Assembly (NCBI GenBank): GCA_963812965.1
Contig: CAWEXG010000006.1
Span: forward strand, 283,074-347,073
Direction: 5' to 3'
Length of the DNA: 64,000 nt
From: DASXMT01 sp963812965
Lineage (GTDB): Bacteria; Actinomycetota; Acidimicrobiia; Acidimicrobiales; RAAP-2
Both the position numbers and the translations under genes were made by a program. A model generated the notes under the pieces. The model was not told the DNA's origin. It saw only the letters and a program-made list of their open reading frames with translations, and made no database searches. Shown here piece by piece: positions 36,206 to 44,693 of this stretch (positions are counted from its first letter, which is position 1; each line of letters opens with the position of its first letter).

Positions 36206-36513
36206 GGTGCTTCCCCCAAGATACGGGGCACCCGGAAGCGATTGTCCTCCACCAATGGCGCCTCTCTGAGGATCTCGTCACGGTCGATGGACGGGCGAGG
36301 TTCGTCGGGGCGCAGCACGTTGGCAACCGGGATGGGGTGCGCAGTGGGCTCCACATCGGCCAGGTCGAGTGACGCAACATCGGCGGCGTGGTCGAGCACC
36401 TGGGCAAGTTGACCCGTGAACAGGTCGAGCTCGTCGTCGCTGAGGTGCAGCCGGGCCAGGCCGGCGACGTGGGCAACGTCCTGGCGGGTGAGACGTTGTT
36501 CGCTGTCAGCCAT
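36202..36513 (-). CDS. gatC: Asp/Glu-tRNA amidotransferase subunit C
   Basis: A 103-residue protein of normal family length. TRQDVAHVAGLARLHLSDDEL is the GatC N-terminal helix, QVLDHAADVASLDLADVEPTAHPIPV the middle segment, and LREDE-type (EPRPSIDRDEILREAP) with NRFRVPRIL the C-terminal hook. GatC wraps around GatA and GatB and stabilises the complex. Its ATG overlaps the esterase stop by one base (TGATG), and its stop overlaps gatA by 4 bp, so all three genes are translationally linked. Confidence 0.97.
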   Translation of the reverse strand: MADSEQRLTRQDVAHVAGLARLHLSDDELDLFTGQLAQVLDHAADVASLDLADVEPTAHPIPVANVLRPDEPRPSIDRDEILREAPLVEDNRFRVPRILGEAP

Positions 36514-37289
36514 CAGCTCGCGCCACCGGAGCTGCCCGAACGCAGCACCTCGGCAGCGAAGGCCACCACCCGCTCCTCGATCACCGGAGCGTCCCAGTCC
36601 AAGGTGGCAACGTGGAAGCTGCGCTCGAGCCAGATCCGCTCGACCGGACCCCCGAGCGACGCCTCAAGGAAGTCGCCAGACTCTGTCGGCACCACGTGGT
36701 CCTCCCGGCTGTTCATCAGCAGGACCGGGCAGGTGATGTCGCTCAGACGGCTCCCGACCGCATCGACACCGTCGAACAGGGACAGTGCGCTCCGCAACGG
36801 CGCTCCCTCGTAGGCCGTCTCCACCGAACCTTCTTTGGCGATGTCGGAGCCGATACCGGGAGCGATCTCGGTACCGTCGTCGAGCAGTGCCTGGACCACA
36901 TCCCGGAACTCCTCGACCGGCACCTTGGCGATCGGGTTGATCAAGGCCAGCCCGGCGATCTCCGGGTGCCGGAGCGCCAACCAACAGCTCAGGCTTCCCC
37001 CCATGGAGAGACCGGCGACCACGACGCTGTCGCACCGGGCGGCCAGGGCCTCATACGCCTCGTCGGCTGCGCCCGACCAGTCCTCCCACCGAGTGGGAAC
37101 CATGTCATCGATCTGGGTGCCGTGACCGGGGAGCAGCGGCATCTCGACGGAGAAGCCGGTGGCAGCCAACGCTTCGGCCAAGGGGCGCATCGACTGGGGG
37201 TTCCCGGTGAAGCCGTGGAGCACCAGGACACCTCGGGGCTCCCCGGTGAACGACCACGGCTCGGCGCCAGGAATGATCGGAGCGGTCAC
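36513..37289 (-). CDS. Alpha/beta-hydrolase, carboxylesterase/monoacylglycerol-lipase type
   Basis: About 258 residues. RGVLVLHGFTGNPQSM is the oxyanion region. AGLSMGGSLSCWLA holds the nucleophile Ser, NSREDHVVPTESG the Asp, and LERSFHVATLDWD the His of the triad. This matches Est30/YvaK-like carboxylesterases and bacterial monoacylglycerol lipases. Such enzymes cleave short- to medium-chain esters in the cytosol; the natural substrate is unknown. The start is GTG 37289; upstream sequence in the same frame is a low-complexity GIRPA repeat. Linkage to gatC through a TGATG overlap is unusual. Confidence 0.8.
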   Translation of the reverse strand: MTAPIIPGAEPWSFTGEPRGVLVLHGFTGNPQSMRPLAEALAATGFSVEMPLLPGHGTQIDDMVPTRWEDWSGAADEAYEALAARCDSVVVAGLSMGGSLSCWLALRHPEIAGLALINPIAKVPVEEFRDVVQALLDDGTEIAPGIGSDIAKEGSVETAYEGAPLRSALSLFDGVDAVGSRLSDITCPVLLMNSREDHVVPTESGDFLEASLGGPVERIWLERSFHVATLDWDAPVIEERVVAFAAEVLRSGSSGGAS

Positions 37290-37382
37290 GAACCGGCATG
37301 CTACCAATGATGATGTTTGGCACCCTGACGAGGGTCCATCGCCCTCGGGCTGGTCCTCGGTAGTTTCAGGAGCACCGGAGAC

Positions 37383-37446
37383 GGCCGGCCGGATGCCGGG
37401 TCGATGCAAGGCCGATGCCGGCCGGATGCCGGGCCGATGCCGGGCG
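37383..37446. repeat. Imperfect GC-rich tandem repeat upstream of the SCP2 gene
   Basis: Repeated ggatgccggg/ccgatgc blocks in two longer imperfect units, between the divergent esterase and SCP2 genes. No regulatory function is visible. Confidence 0.6.
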
Positions 37447-37540
37447 GGAGAACCGGCTGGCTGCGCTACGGTGATCCGGCAGCCGGGACCCCTGTTGGGC
37501 ACGACATTCCTCGCTGAGCACGACCAAGGAGCAGTGCAGC

Positions 37541-37948
37541 ATGGCGACATACCCCTTTCTGAGCGACACATGGCTCGACGAGGCACGAGCCATTCGCACT
37601 GCGTACGACGGGAAGAACGCCCCCATCGCGCACGCCGTGCGCATGAACCTGATCATCACGGACGTCCCCTTCGAGCCCGGGACCATCCACGCCCACCTGG
37701 ACACCACTTCGGGGGAGCTCGAGCTCGACATCGACCACATCGATCCCGTCGACCTCACCGTCACCCTGGAGTACGACATCGCCAAGGCCATCCTCATCGA
37801 GGGTGACCCTCAGGCGGGGATGCAGGCCTTCATGACCGGCAAGATCAAGGTCGAGGGGGACATGGCCAAGCTCCTGGCCCTCCAAGGCGGCGTGCCCGAT
37901 CCGGCCACCGCCGAGGTCGCCGCCCGGATCCAGGCGATCACGGAGTAA
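37541..37948 (+). CDS. SCP2 sterol/lipid-carrier domain protein
   Basis: A 135-residue stand-alone SCP2-like protein. VRMNLIITDVPFEPGTIHAHLDTTSGELELDIDH forms the beta-sheet. LTVTLEYDIAKAILIEGDPQAGMQAFMTGKIKVEGDMAKLLAL is the highly typical SCP2 core with the 'F..GKI.v.GD' motif. SCP2 domains bind acyl-CoAs, sterols or other lipids in a hydrophobic tunnel. The ATG at 37541 has an AAGGAG ribosome site about 10 bp upstream. The convergent neighbour is an HSD17B4-like SDR, a partner type that is fused to SCP2 in eukaryotic multifunctional enzymes, so a shared lipid pathway is plausible. Confidence 0.85.
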   Translation: MATYPFLSDTWLDEARAIRTAYDGKNAPIAHAVRMNLIITDVPFEPGTIHAHLDTTSGELELDIDHIDPVDLTVTLEYDIAKAILIEGDPQAGMQAFMTGKIKVEGDMAKLLALQGGVPDPATAEVAARIQAITE

Positions 37949-38058
37949 CGAGTCAAGAGGCCCGCGGTAGGCCCGACGGCTCTTGTCAACGGTCTGGCCC
38001 GACGGGCCACGACCAGCACCAGGACAGACCCCGGCCAACACGGGACAGCCCCCGGCGG

Positions 38059-38937
38059 TCAGCCGTCCACGCGCTCCATCGCCGCCTGCAGCTCCGCCAC
38101 CGTCCAGCGGTCGTTCTTGTTCAACATCTCGGTCATGGTCCACGGCCGGAACAAGCAGACCTGGCCCCCCTGGACGAAGTAGACCTTGCCCGTCAACGGG
38201 CAGCTCTCGGTGGACAGGTAGGCGGCCAGCGGTGACACGTTGGCCGGGTCCCACGTATCGAACACGGACTCACCCTTGGGCGCCTGCACGATGTCCGAGA
38301 GGCCGGGGGTCAGCTCCGTCATACGGGTGCGAGCGGCAGGGGCGATGGCGTTGACCCGGACCCCGTACCGGGACAGCTCGTCGGCGGCGATGGTGGTGAA
38401 GGCGGCGATGCCAGCCTTGGCCGCCCCGTAGTTGGTCTGTCCCGAATTGCCCAACAGCCCCGACGTGGACGAGGTGTTGAGCACCGCCGCCCTGACCTGC
38501 TTCCCGGACTTGGCCTGCTCCCGCCAGTAGGCGGCAGCGTGGCGGGTAGGAACGAAGTGGCCCTTCAGGTGTACGTGGACGATCGAGTCCCACTCGTCTT
38601 CGGACATGTTGACCAGAACGCGGTCCCGAAGGATCCCGGCGTTGTTGACAAGGATGTCCAACCCACCGAAGGCGTCGACGGCCGAGTCGATCAGCCGTTT
38701 CCCGCCCTCCCAGTCGGCAACGTCGTCCCCGTTGGCGATGGCCTCGCCACCCGCTGCGGTGATCTCGTCGACGACCTGCTGGGCCAGCGACCGATCGTCA
38801 CCCGAGCCGTCGACGGCACCCCCGAGGTCGTTGACGACCACCTTGGCCCCCTCGGCGGCGAAGAGCAGCGCGTGTTCCCGACCGATCCCACGGCCGCTCC
38901 CGGTGATGATCGCCACCCGTCCGTCCAGTGCACCCAT
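38059..38937 (-). CDS. Short-chain dehydrogenase/reductase, HSD17B4 (multifunctional enzyme type 2)-like
   Basis: A 292-residue Rossmann protein. ITGSGRGIGREHALLFAAEGAKVVVNDLGG is the NAD-binding motif with the MFE-2-style 'NDLGG' acidic strand, which favours NAD+. VNNAGIL, NTSSTSG (catalytic Ser), NYGAAKAGI (YxxxK) and the family-specific extended C-terminus (NDRWTVAELQAAMERV) are present. Members oxidise 3-hydroxyacyl-CoA or 17-beta-hydroxysteroids. The catalytic set Asn-Ser-Tyr-Lys is complete. Sixteen-bp direct repeats lie immediately upstream of the start. Confidence 0.85.
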   Translation of the reverse strand: MGALDGRVAIITGSGRGIGREHALLFAAEGAKVVVNDLGGAVDGSGDDRSLAQQVVDEITAAGGEAIANGDDVADWEGGKRLIDSAVDAFGGLDILVNNAGILRDRVLVNMSEDEWDSIVHVHLKGHFVPTRHAAAYWREQAKSGKQVRAAVLNTSSTSGLLGNSGQTNYGAAKAGIAAFTTIAADELSRYGVRVNAIAPAARTRMTELTPGLSDIVQAPKGESVFDTWDPANVSPLAAYLSTESCPLTGKVYFVQGGQVCLFRPWTMTEMLNKNDRWTVAELQAAMERVDG

Positions 38938-38954
38938 TCGTCGCGGTCCTTTGG

Positions 38955-39000
38955 TCTACTGCTCTGTTCTTCTACTGCCCTGTTCTTCTACTGCTCTGTA
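38955..39000 (-). repeat. 16-bp direct repeats in the SDR upstream region, 3 copies
   Basis: Three adjacent copies of tctactg(c/t)(c/t)ctgttct, the third partial, beginning 18 bp upstream of the SDR ATG. The stretch is unusually T-rich on the plus strand compared with its surroundings. Their place between ribosome site and promoter could make them regulatory. Confidence 0.75.
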
Positions 39001-39110
39001 CCGTTTTTTGCTCTTGTTTCGCTGCCTTGTTCTGCGTTCTTCCATGTCCTCTGGTACCCGATGCGTGCCATGCGCAACCGGTCCACGTTGGCAGGGCCCT
39101 GACAACAAGG

Positions 39111-40217
39111 TCAAGCCGGCACCACCGTCGTATCTGGCCCCACAACCCCAGCGAGACCGGTAGCACGCAGCGCCGTCGTCATACGGCGAACCCGGCGCCG
39201 GTCCCCCGCCACCAGCACGTACTCGGTGTTGCGGAGCCGCGACACCTTCCCCACCTTCCGGCCCTTGTGATCGTGGATCCCGATCCGAGCGCCGACGTAG
39301 CGGGCGGAGTCGAAACCGAGCACCTCGACGTGGCCCCGGGACCCGCACAACTCGTGCAGCTCGGCGAGGGACAACCAGGACTCGTCGTTGTACGAGAGGA
39401 CGACCACCTCGGCGTCGACCGCTCGGACCACCTGGGCCAGCGCGTCGGGCATGGTGCGTCGGCTGTAGAACGGGCTCCGTCCACTGTCCGCCCGGATGTC
39501 CTCTCGCTTGCAAGCCACCCCGTAGTGGACAGGCGCATCCCACGCCACCACGGTCTCCCACACGTGGTAGTTGGCGTCGTAGCGGTGCTGGTTGTAGGGA
39601 GGATCCAGGTAGGCGAGCTCGGTGGCCGGCAGCAGCCCATCTCGGACCAGCGTGCAGGCGTCGCCGCGGATGGCCTCTCCGGGTCCTGGGAAGAGCTCGG
39701 GCACACGAAGCTCCAAGGACCGATACGACCGAGGAGACCACTGCTTCAGGTAGGCCATCTGCACGCCGGTGGTCGAGTCCACCCGATCGGCCGCCTCGAG
39801 CAGGCTGGTGATCAGCACCGGCCACAGGGCGGTCCCGGCGAACTCGGCTTCGATGGCCGAACGGACAGCGTCGATCCGAGCCCCGTTCTCCGGCTGGAAG
39901 AACCTCGACGCAGTACAGAACGTCTCGGTGACGTAGCCGGGATCGCCGGGAAGGGCGTTCAGCCATGCCACCGCGTCCGCCAGCACCGGAGGGTCCACGG
40001 CAGGGTCGGTGGCGTCGGTGGCCACGTAGGTGCGGGCCAGCACGTGAGCGGTCCGCGACGCGTCGACCGCGGTCACGACCGCACCTTCTCCCTTGAAGGC
40101 CTGCGCCACCCGTGTCGTGCCGGTGAAGAGGTCGAGTGCCCGCGTCGCTCCCGACGCCCGGTACAGGACCGCCAGTGCGGGCACCAACCGCCGCTTCGAC
40201 CCCAGGTACTTGATCAC
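39111..40217 (-). CDS. D12-class N6-adenine DNA methyltransferase (orphan)
   Basis: A 368-residue protein. MIKYLGSKRRLVPAL is the D12-class N-terminal motif, RALDLFTGTTRVAQAFKGEG the SAM-binding motif, and ELAYLDPPYNQHRYDANYHVWE the DPPY catalytic motif of N6-adenine methyltransferases. The C-terminal part (NTEYVLVAGD) is typical of MethyltransfD12. No restriction endonuclease gene is adjacent, so it may be an orphan modification enzyme or a phage-derived gene. It lies 25 bp downstream of a PASTA kinase gene on the same strand. Recognition sequence unknown. Confidence 0.85.
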   Translation of the reverse strand: MIKYLGSKRRLVPALAVLYRASGATRALDLFTGTTRVAQAFKGEGAVVTAVDASRTAHVLARTYVATDATDPAVDPPVLADAVAWLNALPGDPGYVTETFCTASRFFQPENGARIDAVRSAIEAEFAGTALWPVLITSLLEAADRVDSTTGVQMAYLKQWSPRSYRSLELRVPELFPGPGEAIRGDACTLVRDGLLPATELAYLDPPYNQHRYDANYHVWETVVAWDAPVHYGVACKREDIRADSGRSPFYSRRTMPDALAQVVRAVDAEVVVLSYNDESWLSLAELHELCGSRGHVEVLGFDSARYVGARIGIHDHKGRKVGKVSRLRNTEYVLVAGDRRRVRRMTTALRATGLAGVVGPDTTVVPA

Positions 40218-40242
40218 CCCACGTCCCCCGCCGGGAAGTCGG

Positions 40243-42303
40243 TCACTTCGTGTACAGGTCGACGGAGGTGCCCGGGAGCACCTGGGTGCCGGCGTCGGGG
40301 TTCATGTCGAAGACCTTGCCGCCGGCCGGACCGTAGACGTTGCCCACCGACAGGCCTTGGGCCTGGAGGGCGGTGGTGGCCGCCGCCACCGTGTCCCCGT
40401 TCAGGCTGGGGACCGCTACCGGTTTGGGCCCGAGCGAGACGTCCACGGTCACCGTGGACCCGTACGGTTGAGGACCGGACGTAGCGGAGGGCGTGCTGTC
40501 GATGACCGACCCGGAGGCGATGGTGGCGTTGTACTCCTTGTTCTCGGCGACCACGAAGCCGACGGCCTGGAGGGCCTGGACCGCCGTGGCGTAAGCGGCC
40601 CCGGCCGCCACCGCTGCGGGGACGGCCACCGGCTGATGGCCCTTGGACGTGGAGATGGTCACCGTCGACCCGTAGGGGGCGACCCCGGCCGGCGTCGACC
40701 CCAGGATGGCCCCGACCGGAGCCGTGTCGCTGTACTGCTCCGCCGAGGTCGGGCACACACCTTTGAGATGGAGGGCCTGGAGCGCGTTCACGGCGTCGTT
40801 GCAGTCGGTGAACGTGGTCAGGTTGGGGAAGTCCACCGGCTGCGGCCCCTGCGAGACCACCACGCCGATCGTCGTCCCCTGCTTGGCCGTCACCGGTGGG
40901 GCGTGACGACCGGTCGCAGGAGCGGGTTGCTGGCTGACGATCCTGCCCGCCGCCAACGAGTTGTCGTAGCGGTGGGAGCGCTCGGTGACGGCGAAGTGGT
41001 CCTTGGCCACAGCGTGGCGGGCGCTGGCCACGGTCATCCCCACCAGGGATGGGACGGGATGGCTCGGGGTGAACAGCTTGTCATGCACCGCCAGCACAGC
41101 GCCCGCCGCCAGCACCGCGGCCAGGACGACTGCGGCAGCCACCACCCACGGCCACCGTCGCCGTCGGCGCCGGATCGGCACAGGCGCCGACGTGGGCTCC
41201 TGCCAGTCGAACACCGGCTTCTGGGCTGAGTCCCGATGGTCGGCGACAGCGCCGACGGTGCTCTGGCGGTCGGCGGCGCCGAGGCGATCGGCGGCGGTGC
41301 TCGGGGTGCCCAGCTCGGTTCGATCGTCGTCACCGGGGACGCCACGATCGGGAGAGATGGGAACGGGAAAGCGAGGAGCCGAAGGGTCGGACACCAGGCG
41401 ATCGGCACCCGAAGACGAGTGGGCGGACGACCCGGCCGAACCGGGGCCGGTCGCAAGAATGGGCAGCGGTTCCGGTGGAGGTAGGACCGACCCCAGCTGA
41501 CGGAGCTCGACGGCCAGCTGAGCGGCGGTGTACCGGTCTGCCGGGTTCGGGGCCGCCGCCCACACCAGCACGTCGTGCAGCAGCCCCAGGCGCTCGTGGG
41601 TGGGCAGGGTGGCGCCGACCCGGCCCATGAGGGTGGCGATGGTGGTGTCGGCGGCGAAGGGCACCACGCCGGCAACCGCCTCGTACAGCACGAGCGCCAG
41701 GGCGAAGACGTCGGCCCGACCGTCGAGCGACTTGCCCTCCACCTGTTCGGGCGCCGCGTATCTCGCCGTGCCCAACACCGCACCGGTCGGCTCGGTCCAG
41801 GCCGCCTCGGCCAGGGCCCGGGCCAGGCCGAAGTCGGCGATCCGCAGGCGGCGCTCGCCGTCGAGCAGCAGGTTCGCCGGCTTGATGTCCCGGTGGACGA
41901 GGCCCCGGCGGTGGGCGTAGTCGAGGCCGGCCGCCGCCTCCACCCCGACCCGCACCGCCTGCTCGGGGGTGAGCAACGTGCCGGTGTCGAAGACCTGGCG
42001 CAGGCTGCCGCCGGAGAGGTACTCGAGCACCAGGTAGGGCTCGTCTCGTTGTTCCCCCCAGTCGAACACCTGGAGGATGTTGGGATGGTTCAGGGCCGCT
42101 GCCGCCCGGGCCTCGGCCCGGAAGCGCTTCAAGAACGCAGTATCGCCGGCCAGTGCGGGATGGAGCACCTTGATCGCCACCCGACGGTGCAGGGAGATGT
42201 CGTCGGCCAGATAGACGTGTGCGGACGCGCCGGTGCCGAGCGGGGTGACGAGTCGGTAGCGGTCGCCGAGGACCCGCCCGATGGAGTCGGTGATGCTCGG
42301 CAT
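40243..42303 (-). CDS. Transmembrane Ser/Thr protein kinase with four PASTA repeats
   Basis: A 686-residue PknB-type kinase. The glycine loop is GTGASAHVYLA, followed by Lys45 in VAIKVLHP, catalytic HRDIKPANLL (Asp140), DFG at 158-160 and GTARYAAPEQ. A basic stretch and a single membrane helix lie at about 387-410. Four extracellular PASTA units follow, beginning VPSLVGMTVASARHAV, VDFPNLTTFTDC, VAVPAAVAAG and VAVPSLNGDTVAAA. These bind muropeptides or lipid II and control growth and division. The juxtamembrane region is Ser/Pro/Asp-rich, suited to autophosphorylation. It is followed 25 bp later by the D12 methylase. Confidence 0.93.
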   Translation of the reverse strand: MPSITDSIGRVLGDRYRLVTPLGTGASAHVYLADDISLHRRVAIKVLHPALAGDTAFLKRFRAEARAAAALNHPNILQVFDWGEQRDEPYLVLEYLSGGSLRQVFDTGTLLTPEQAVRVGVEAAAGLDYAHRRGLVHRDIKPANLLLDGERRLRIADFGLARALAEAAWTEPTGAVLGTARYAAPEQVEGKSLDGRADVFALALVLYEAVAGVVPFAADTTIATLMGRVGATLPTHERLGLLHDVLVWAAAPNPADRYTAAQLAVELRQLGSVLPPPEPLPILATGPGSAGSSAHSSSGADRLVSDPSAPRFPVPISPDRGVPGDDDRTELGTPSTAADRLGAADRQSTVGAVADHRDSAQKPVFDWQEPTSAPVPIRRRRRRWPWVVAAAVVLAAVLAAGAVLAVHDKLFTPSHPVPSLVGMTVASARHAVAKDHFAVTERSHRYDNSLAAGRIVSQQPAPATGRHAPPVTAKQGTTIGVVVSQGPQPVDFPNLTTFTDCNDAVNALQALHLKGVCPTSAEQYSDTAPVGAILGSTPAGVAPYGSTVTISTSKGHQPVAVPAAVAAGAAYATAVQALQAVGFVVAENKEYNATIASGSVIDSTPSATSGPQPYGSTVTVDVSLGPKPVAVPSLNGDTVAAATTALQAQGLSVGNVYGPAGGKVFDMNPDAGTQVLPGTSVDLYTK

Positions 42304-42420
42304 CAGTCTTCCTCGTTCCTACAGTACTGATCTCCCCTGCCCATCCGGTGGAGGGTGGGAGCAGATCGACATCGGTTTCAGCGGTTCACATGCACACCGG
42401 TGTCGTTTCAATTTGTCGTT

Positions 42421-42498
42421 TCAGCTGGAGCCTCGGTTGGAATCTCAGTGGGGCCTCAGCGAGAGCCCCAGCTGGAGCCTCAGCTGGAGCCTCAGTTC
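42421..42498 (-). repeat. 12-bp degenerate tandem repeat at the 3' end of ligA
   Basis: About six copies of a (c)agctggagcct(c) unit, two of them exact, running up to and just past the ligA stop at 42492-42494. It fills most of the gap between ligA and the PASTA kinase promoter region. Confidence 0.75.
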
Positions 42499-44693
42499 GA
42501 GTCGGGGATCTCACCGGACTCGAGCAGAGCGACGAAACCAGAGCCGTCGACCATCGGGATCCCCAGCGTCTCGGCCTTGGTCACCTTGGAAGCGCCCGGC
42601 TCCTCCCCCACCACCACCGCGAACGTCTTGGCCGACACGGTGCTGGGCGACTTGCCGCCCCGGGCCAGGATGGCCCCTTCGGCCTCCTCCCGATTGAAGC
42701 CGGAAAGTGCACCGGTCACCACCACCGACTTGCCCGCCAGGGTCTGGGGCACCTCCGGCTCCCCTGCCGTCGAGGCGCCCGCTCCCCGGACGCCCCCGGG
42801 TTCGTCGAAGTTCACGCCGGCGTCACGCAGCCGCTCGATCACCGCCCGGTTCACGTCGGACCGGAACCATCGGGCGATGCTGGCGGCCACCACCGACCCC
42901 ACCGTCTCCACCTCCGCAAGCGCTGCTTCGTCGGCGGCCATGACCCCGTCGAGGTCCCCGAAGGTCCGTGCCAACGCCGGTGAGCCCACCTGGCCGAGGT
43001 ACCGGATCCCCAGGGCGTACAGCAAGCGGTGCAGCGGGCGCGACCGGGAGTTGGCGATGGCGTCCACCAGGTTGGCCGCCGAGAGCCCGCCGAAGCCCTC
43101 CAGCCCGGACAGCATGTCGGGCGTGAACGAGTAGAGGTCGGCCACGTCGCGCAGGAGCCCGACCTTCACCAACAGCTCCACCCGCTGCTCGCCCAACCCC
43201 TCGATGTCCATGCCCGGCCGGGAGCCGAAGTGGGTGATGCGCTGCACCCGTTGGGCGGGACAGTCCAGGTTGGTGCAGAACGTGTCGCTCTCCTGGGGCA
43301 AGCGCACCAAGGGACCGCCGCAGCTGGGACAGACGGTAGGGAACTTCCACGGCGGGCGGCGGCGCTTGCGGCCGGAGCCGGCTGCCTTCCCTGTCGCCGG
43401 CCCGAGCACGGGACCGACCACTTCGGGGATCACGTCGCCGGCCTTCCGCACGATGATCGTGTCGCCCGGTCGGACGTCCTTGAGCTTGACCTGGTCCTCG
43501 TTGTGCAGGGTGGCCAGGGACACGGTGGAACCGCTGACGAACAGCGGATCGAGGACTGCGAACGGGGTCGCCTTCCCGGTGCGGCCGATCGACACCTCGA
43601 TGTCCATCAGCATGGTGGTCCGCTCCTCGGGGGGAAACTTATAGGCGATGGCCCACCGTGGGGCCCGGGCCGTGAACCCGAGCGATCGCTGTAGCGCCAG
43701 GTCGTCCACCTTGATCACCACACCGTCGATCTCGTACTCCAGATCGTGGCGGTGCTCCTCCCAGTACCGGCAGACCTCGAGCGCTTCCTCGAGGCCGTGG
43801 ACCAACCGGCGTTCGGAGTTGACGGGGAAGCCGGCCCGCTCCAACCACTCGAGCGTGCCCGAGTGGCCTTGGGTCAGCTCGGCCGGGAGCTCCGTGCCCG
43901 GTGCCGGCTCCAGGTCACCTACCTGGTAGGACCAGAACGCCAGCTCCCGTGACGCTGCCACTGCCGGGTCCTTCTGCCGGAGGGAGCCGGCAGCCGAGTT
44001 CCTGGGGTTGACGAACGGCTTCAGGCCGGCAGCCTCTTGCCGTCGGTTCAGCTCCTCGAACGCCGGGATCGGCATGTACACCTCGCCCCGGACCTCGACG
44101 ATGGCAGGAGGCACACCCACGCCGTCCCCCAGCACCTCCGGGATGACGTCGATGGTGGCCACATTGCCCGTCACGTCCTCGCCGGTCCGGCCGTCTCCCC
44201 GGGTGGCAGCCCGCACGAAGCGACCGTCCTGGTAGGTGAGCGACATGGCCAGCCCATCGATCTTCAGCTCGCAGACCAGGGCGGTGTCCGCCGAGATCCG
44301 GCCCCCCACCCGATCCGCCCACGCCTGCAGCTCGTCCCGGGTCACGGCGTTCTCCAGGCTCATCATGGGAACGCGGTGGCGCACCGGGGCGAACTGGGCC
44401 GACGGGGCCGCCCCCACCGCGTGGGTGGGCGACTCCGGGGAGACCAGGTCGGGATGGTCGGCCTCGATGGACCGCAGCTCACGGACCAGGATGTCGTACT
44501 CGGCGTCGGGGATCTCCGGATCGTCCTGCCGGTGATAGCGGTCGTTGTGGTACTCGATGAGAGCCCGCAGCTCCTCGGCCCGTCGCACCGGATCGAGCGT
44601 TGCCGGGTCTTCGAGCACTCCGAGATCTCCTGGCTCTCCGGGCTCTCCGGACCCTTCCAGACCTACCGGCTCCTCCGGATCTTCGGTGCTCAT
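42492..44693 (-). CDS. ligA: NAD+-dependent DNA ligase
   Basis: A 733-residue LigA. The Ia domain (YHNDRYHRQDDPEIPDAEYD) is followed by the adenylated Lys144 in CELKIDGLAM and VRGEVYMP. EIDGVVIKVDD and WAIAYKFPPEE follow, then the OB fold (GDTIIVRKAGDVIP), the four-cysteine zinc finger (CPSCGG...CTNLDCPAQ), the HhH region and a C-terminal BRCT domain (LAGKSVVVTGAL). It seals nicks in DNA using NAD+ and is essential in bacteria. The start is ATG 44693, which overlaps the mnmA stop by 4 bp. A GEPGEPGD low-complexity stretch near the N-terminus comes from a 9-bp repeat. Confidence 0.97.
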   Translation of the reverse strand: MSTEDPEEPVGLEGSGEPGEPGDLGVLEDPATLDPVRRAEELRALIEYHNDRYHRQDDPEIPDAEYDILVRELRSIEADHPDLVSPESPTHAVGAAPSAQFAPVRHRVPMMSLENAVTRDELQAWADRVGGRISADTALVCELKIDGLAMSLTYQDGRFVRAATRGDGRTGEDVTGNVATIDVIPEVLGDGVGVPPAIVEVRGEVYMPIPAFEELNRRQEAAGLKPFVNPRNSAAGSLRQKDPAVAASRELAFWSYQVGDLEPAPGTELPAELTQGHSGTLEWLERAGFPVNSERRLVHGLEEALEVCRYWEEHRHDLEYEIDGVVIKVDDLALQRSLGFTARAPRWAIAYKFPPEERTTMLMDIEVSIGRTGKATPFAVLDPLFVSGSTVSLATLHNEDQVKLKDVRPGDTIIVRKAGDVIPEVVGPVLGPATGKAAGSGRKRRRPPWKFPTVCPSCGGPLVRLPQESDTFCTNLDCPAQRVQRITHFGSRPGMDIEGLGEQRVELLVKVGLLRDVADLYSFTPDMLSGLEGFGGLSAANLVDAIANSRSRPLHRLLYALGIRYLGQVGSPALARTFGDLDGVMAADEAALAEVETVGSVVAASIARWFRSDVNRAVIERLRDAGVNFDEPGGVRGAGASTAGEPEVPQTLAGKSVVVTGALSGFNREEAEGAILARGGKSPSTVSAKTFAVVVGEEPGASKVTKAETLGIPMVDGSGFVALLESGEIPDSN

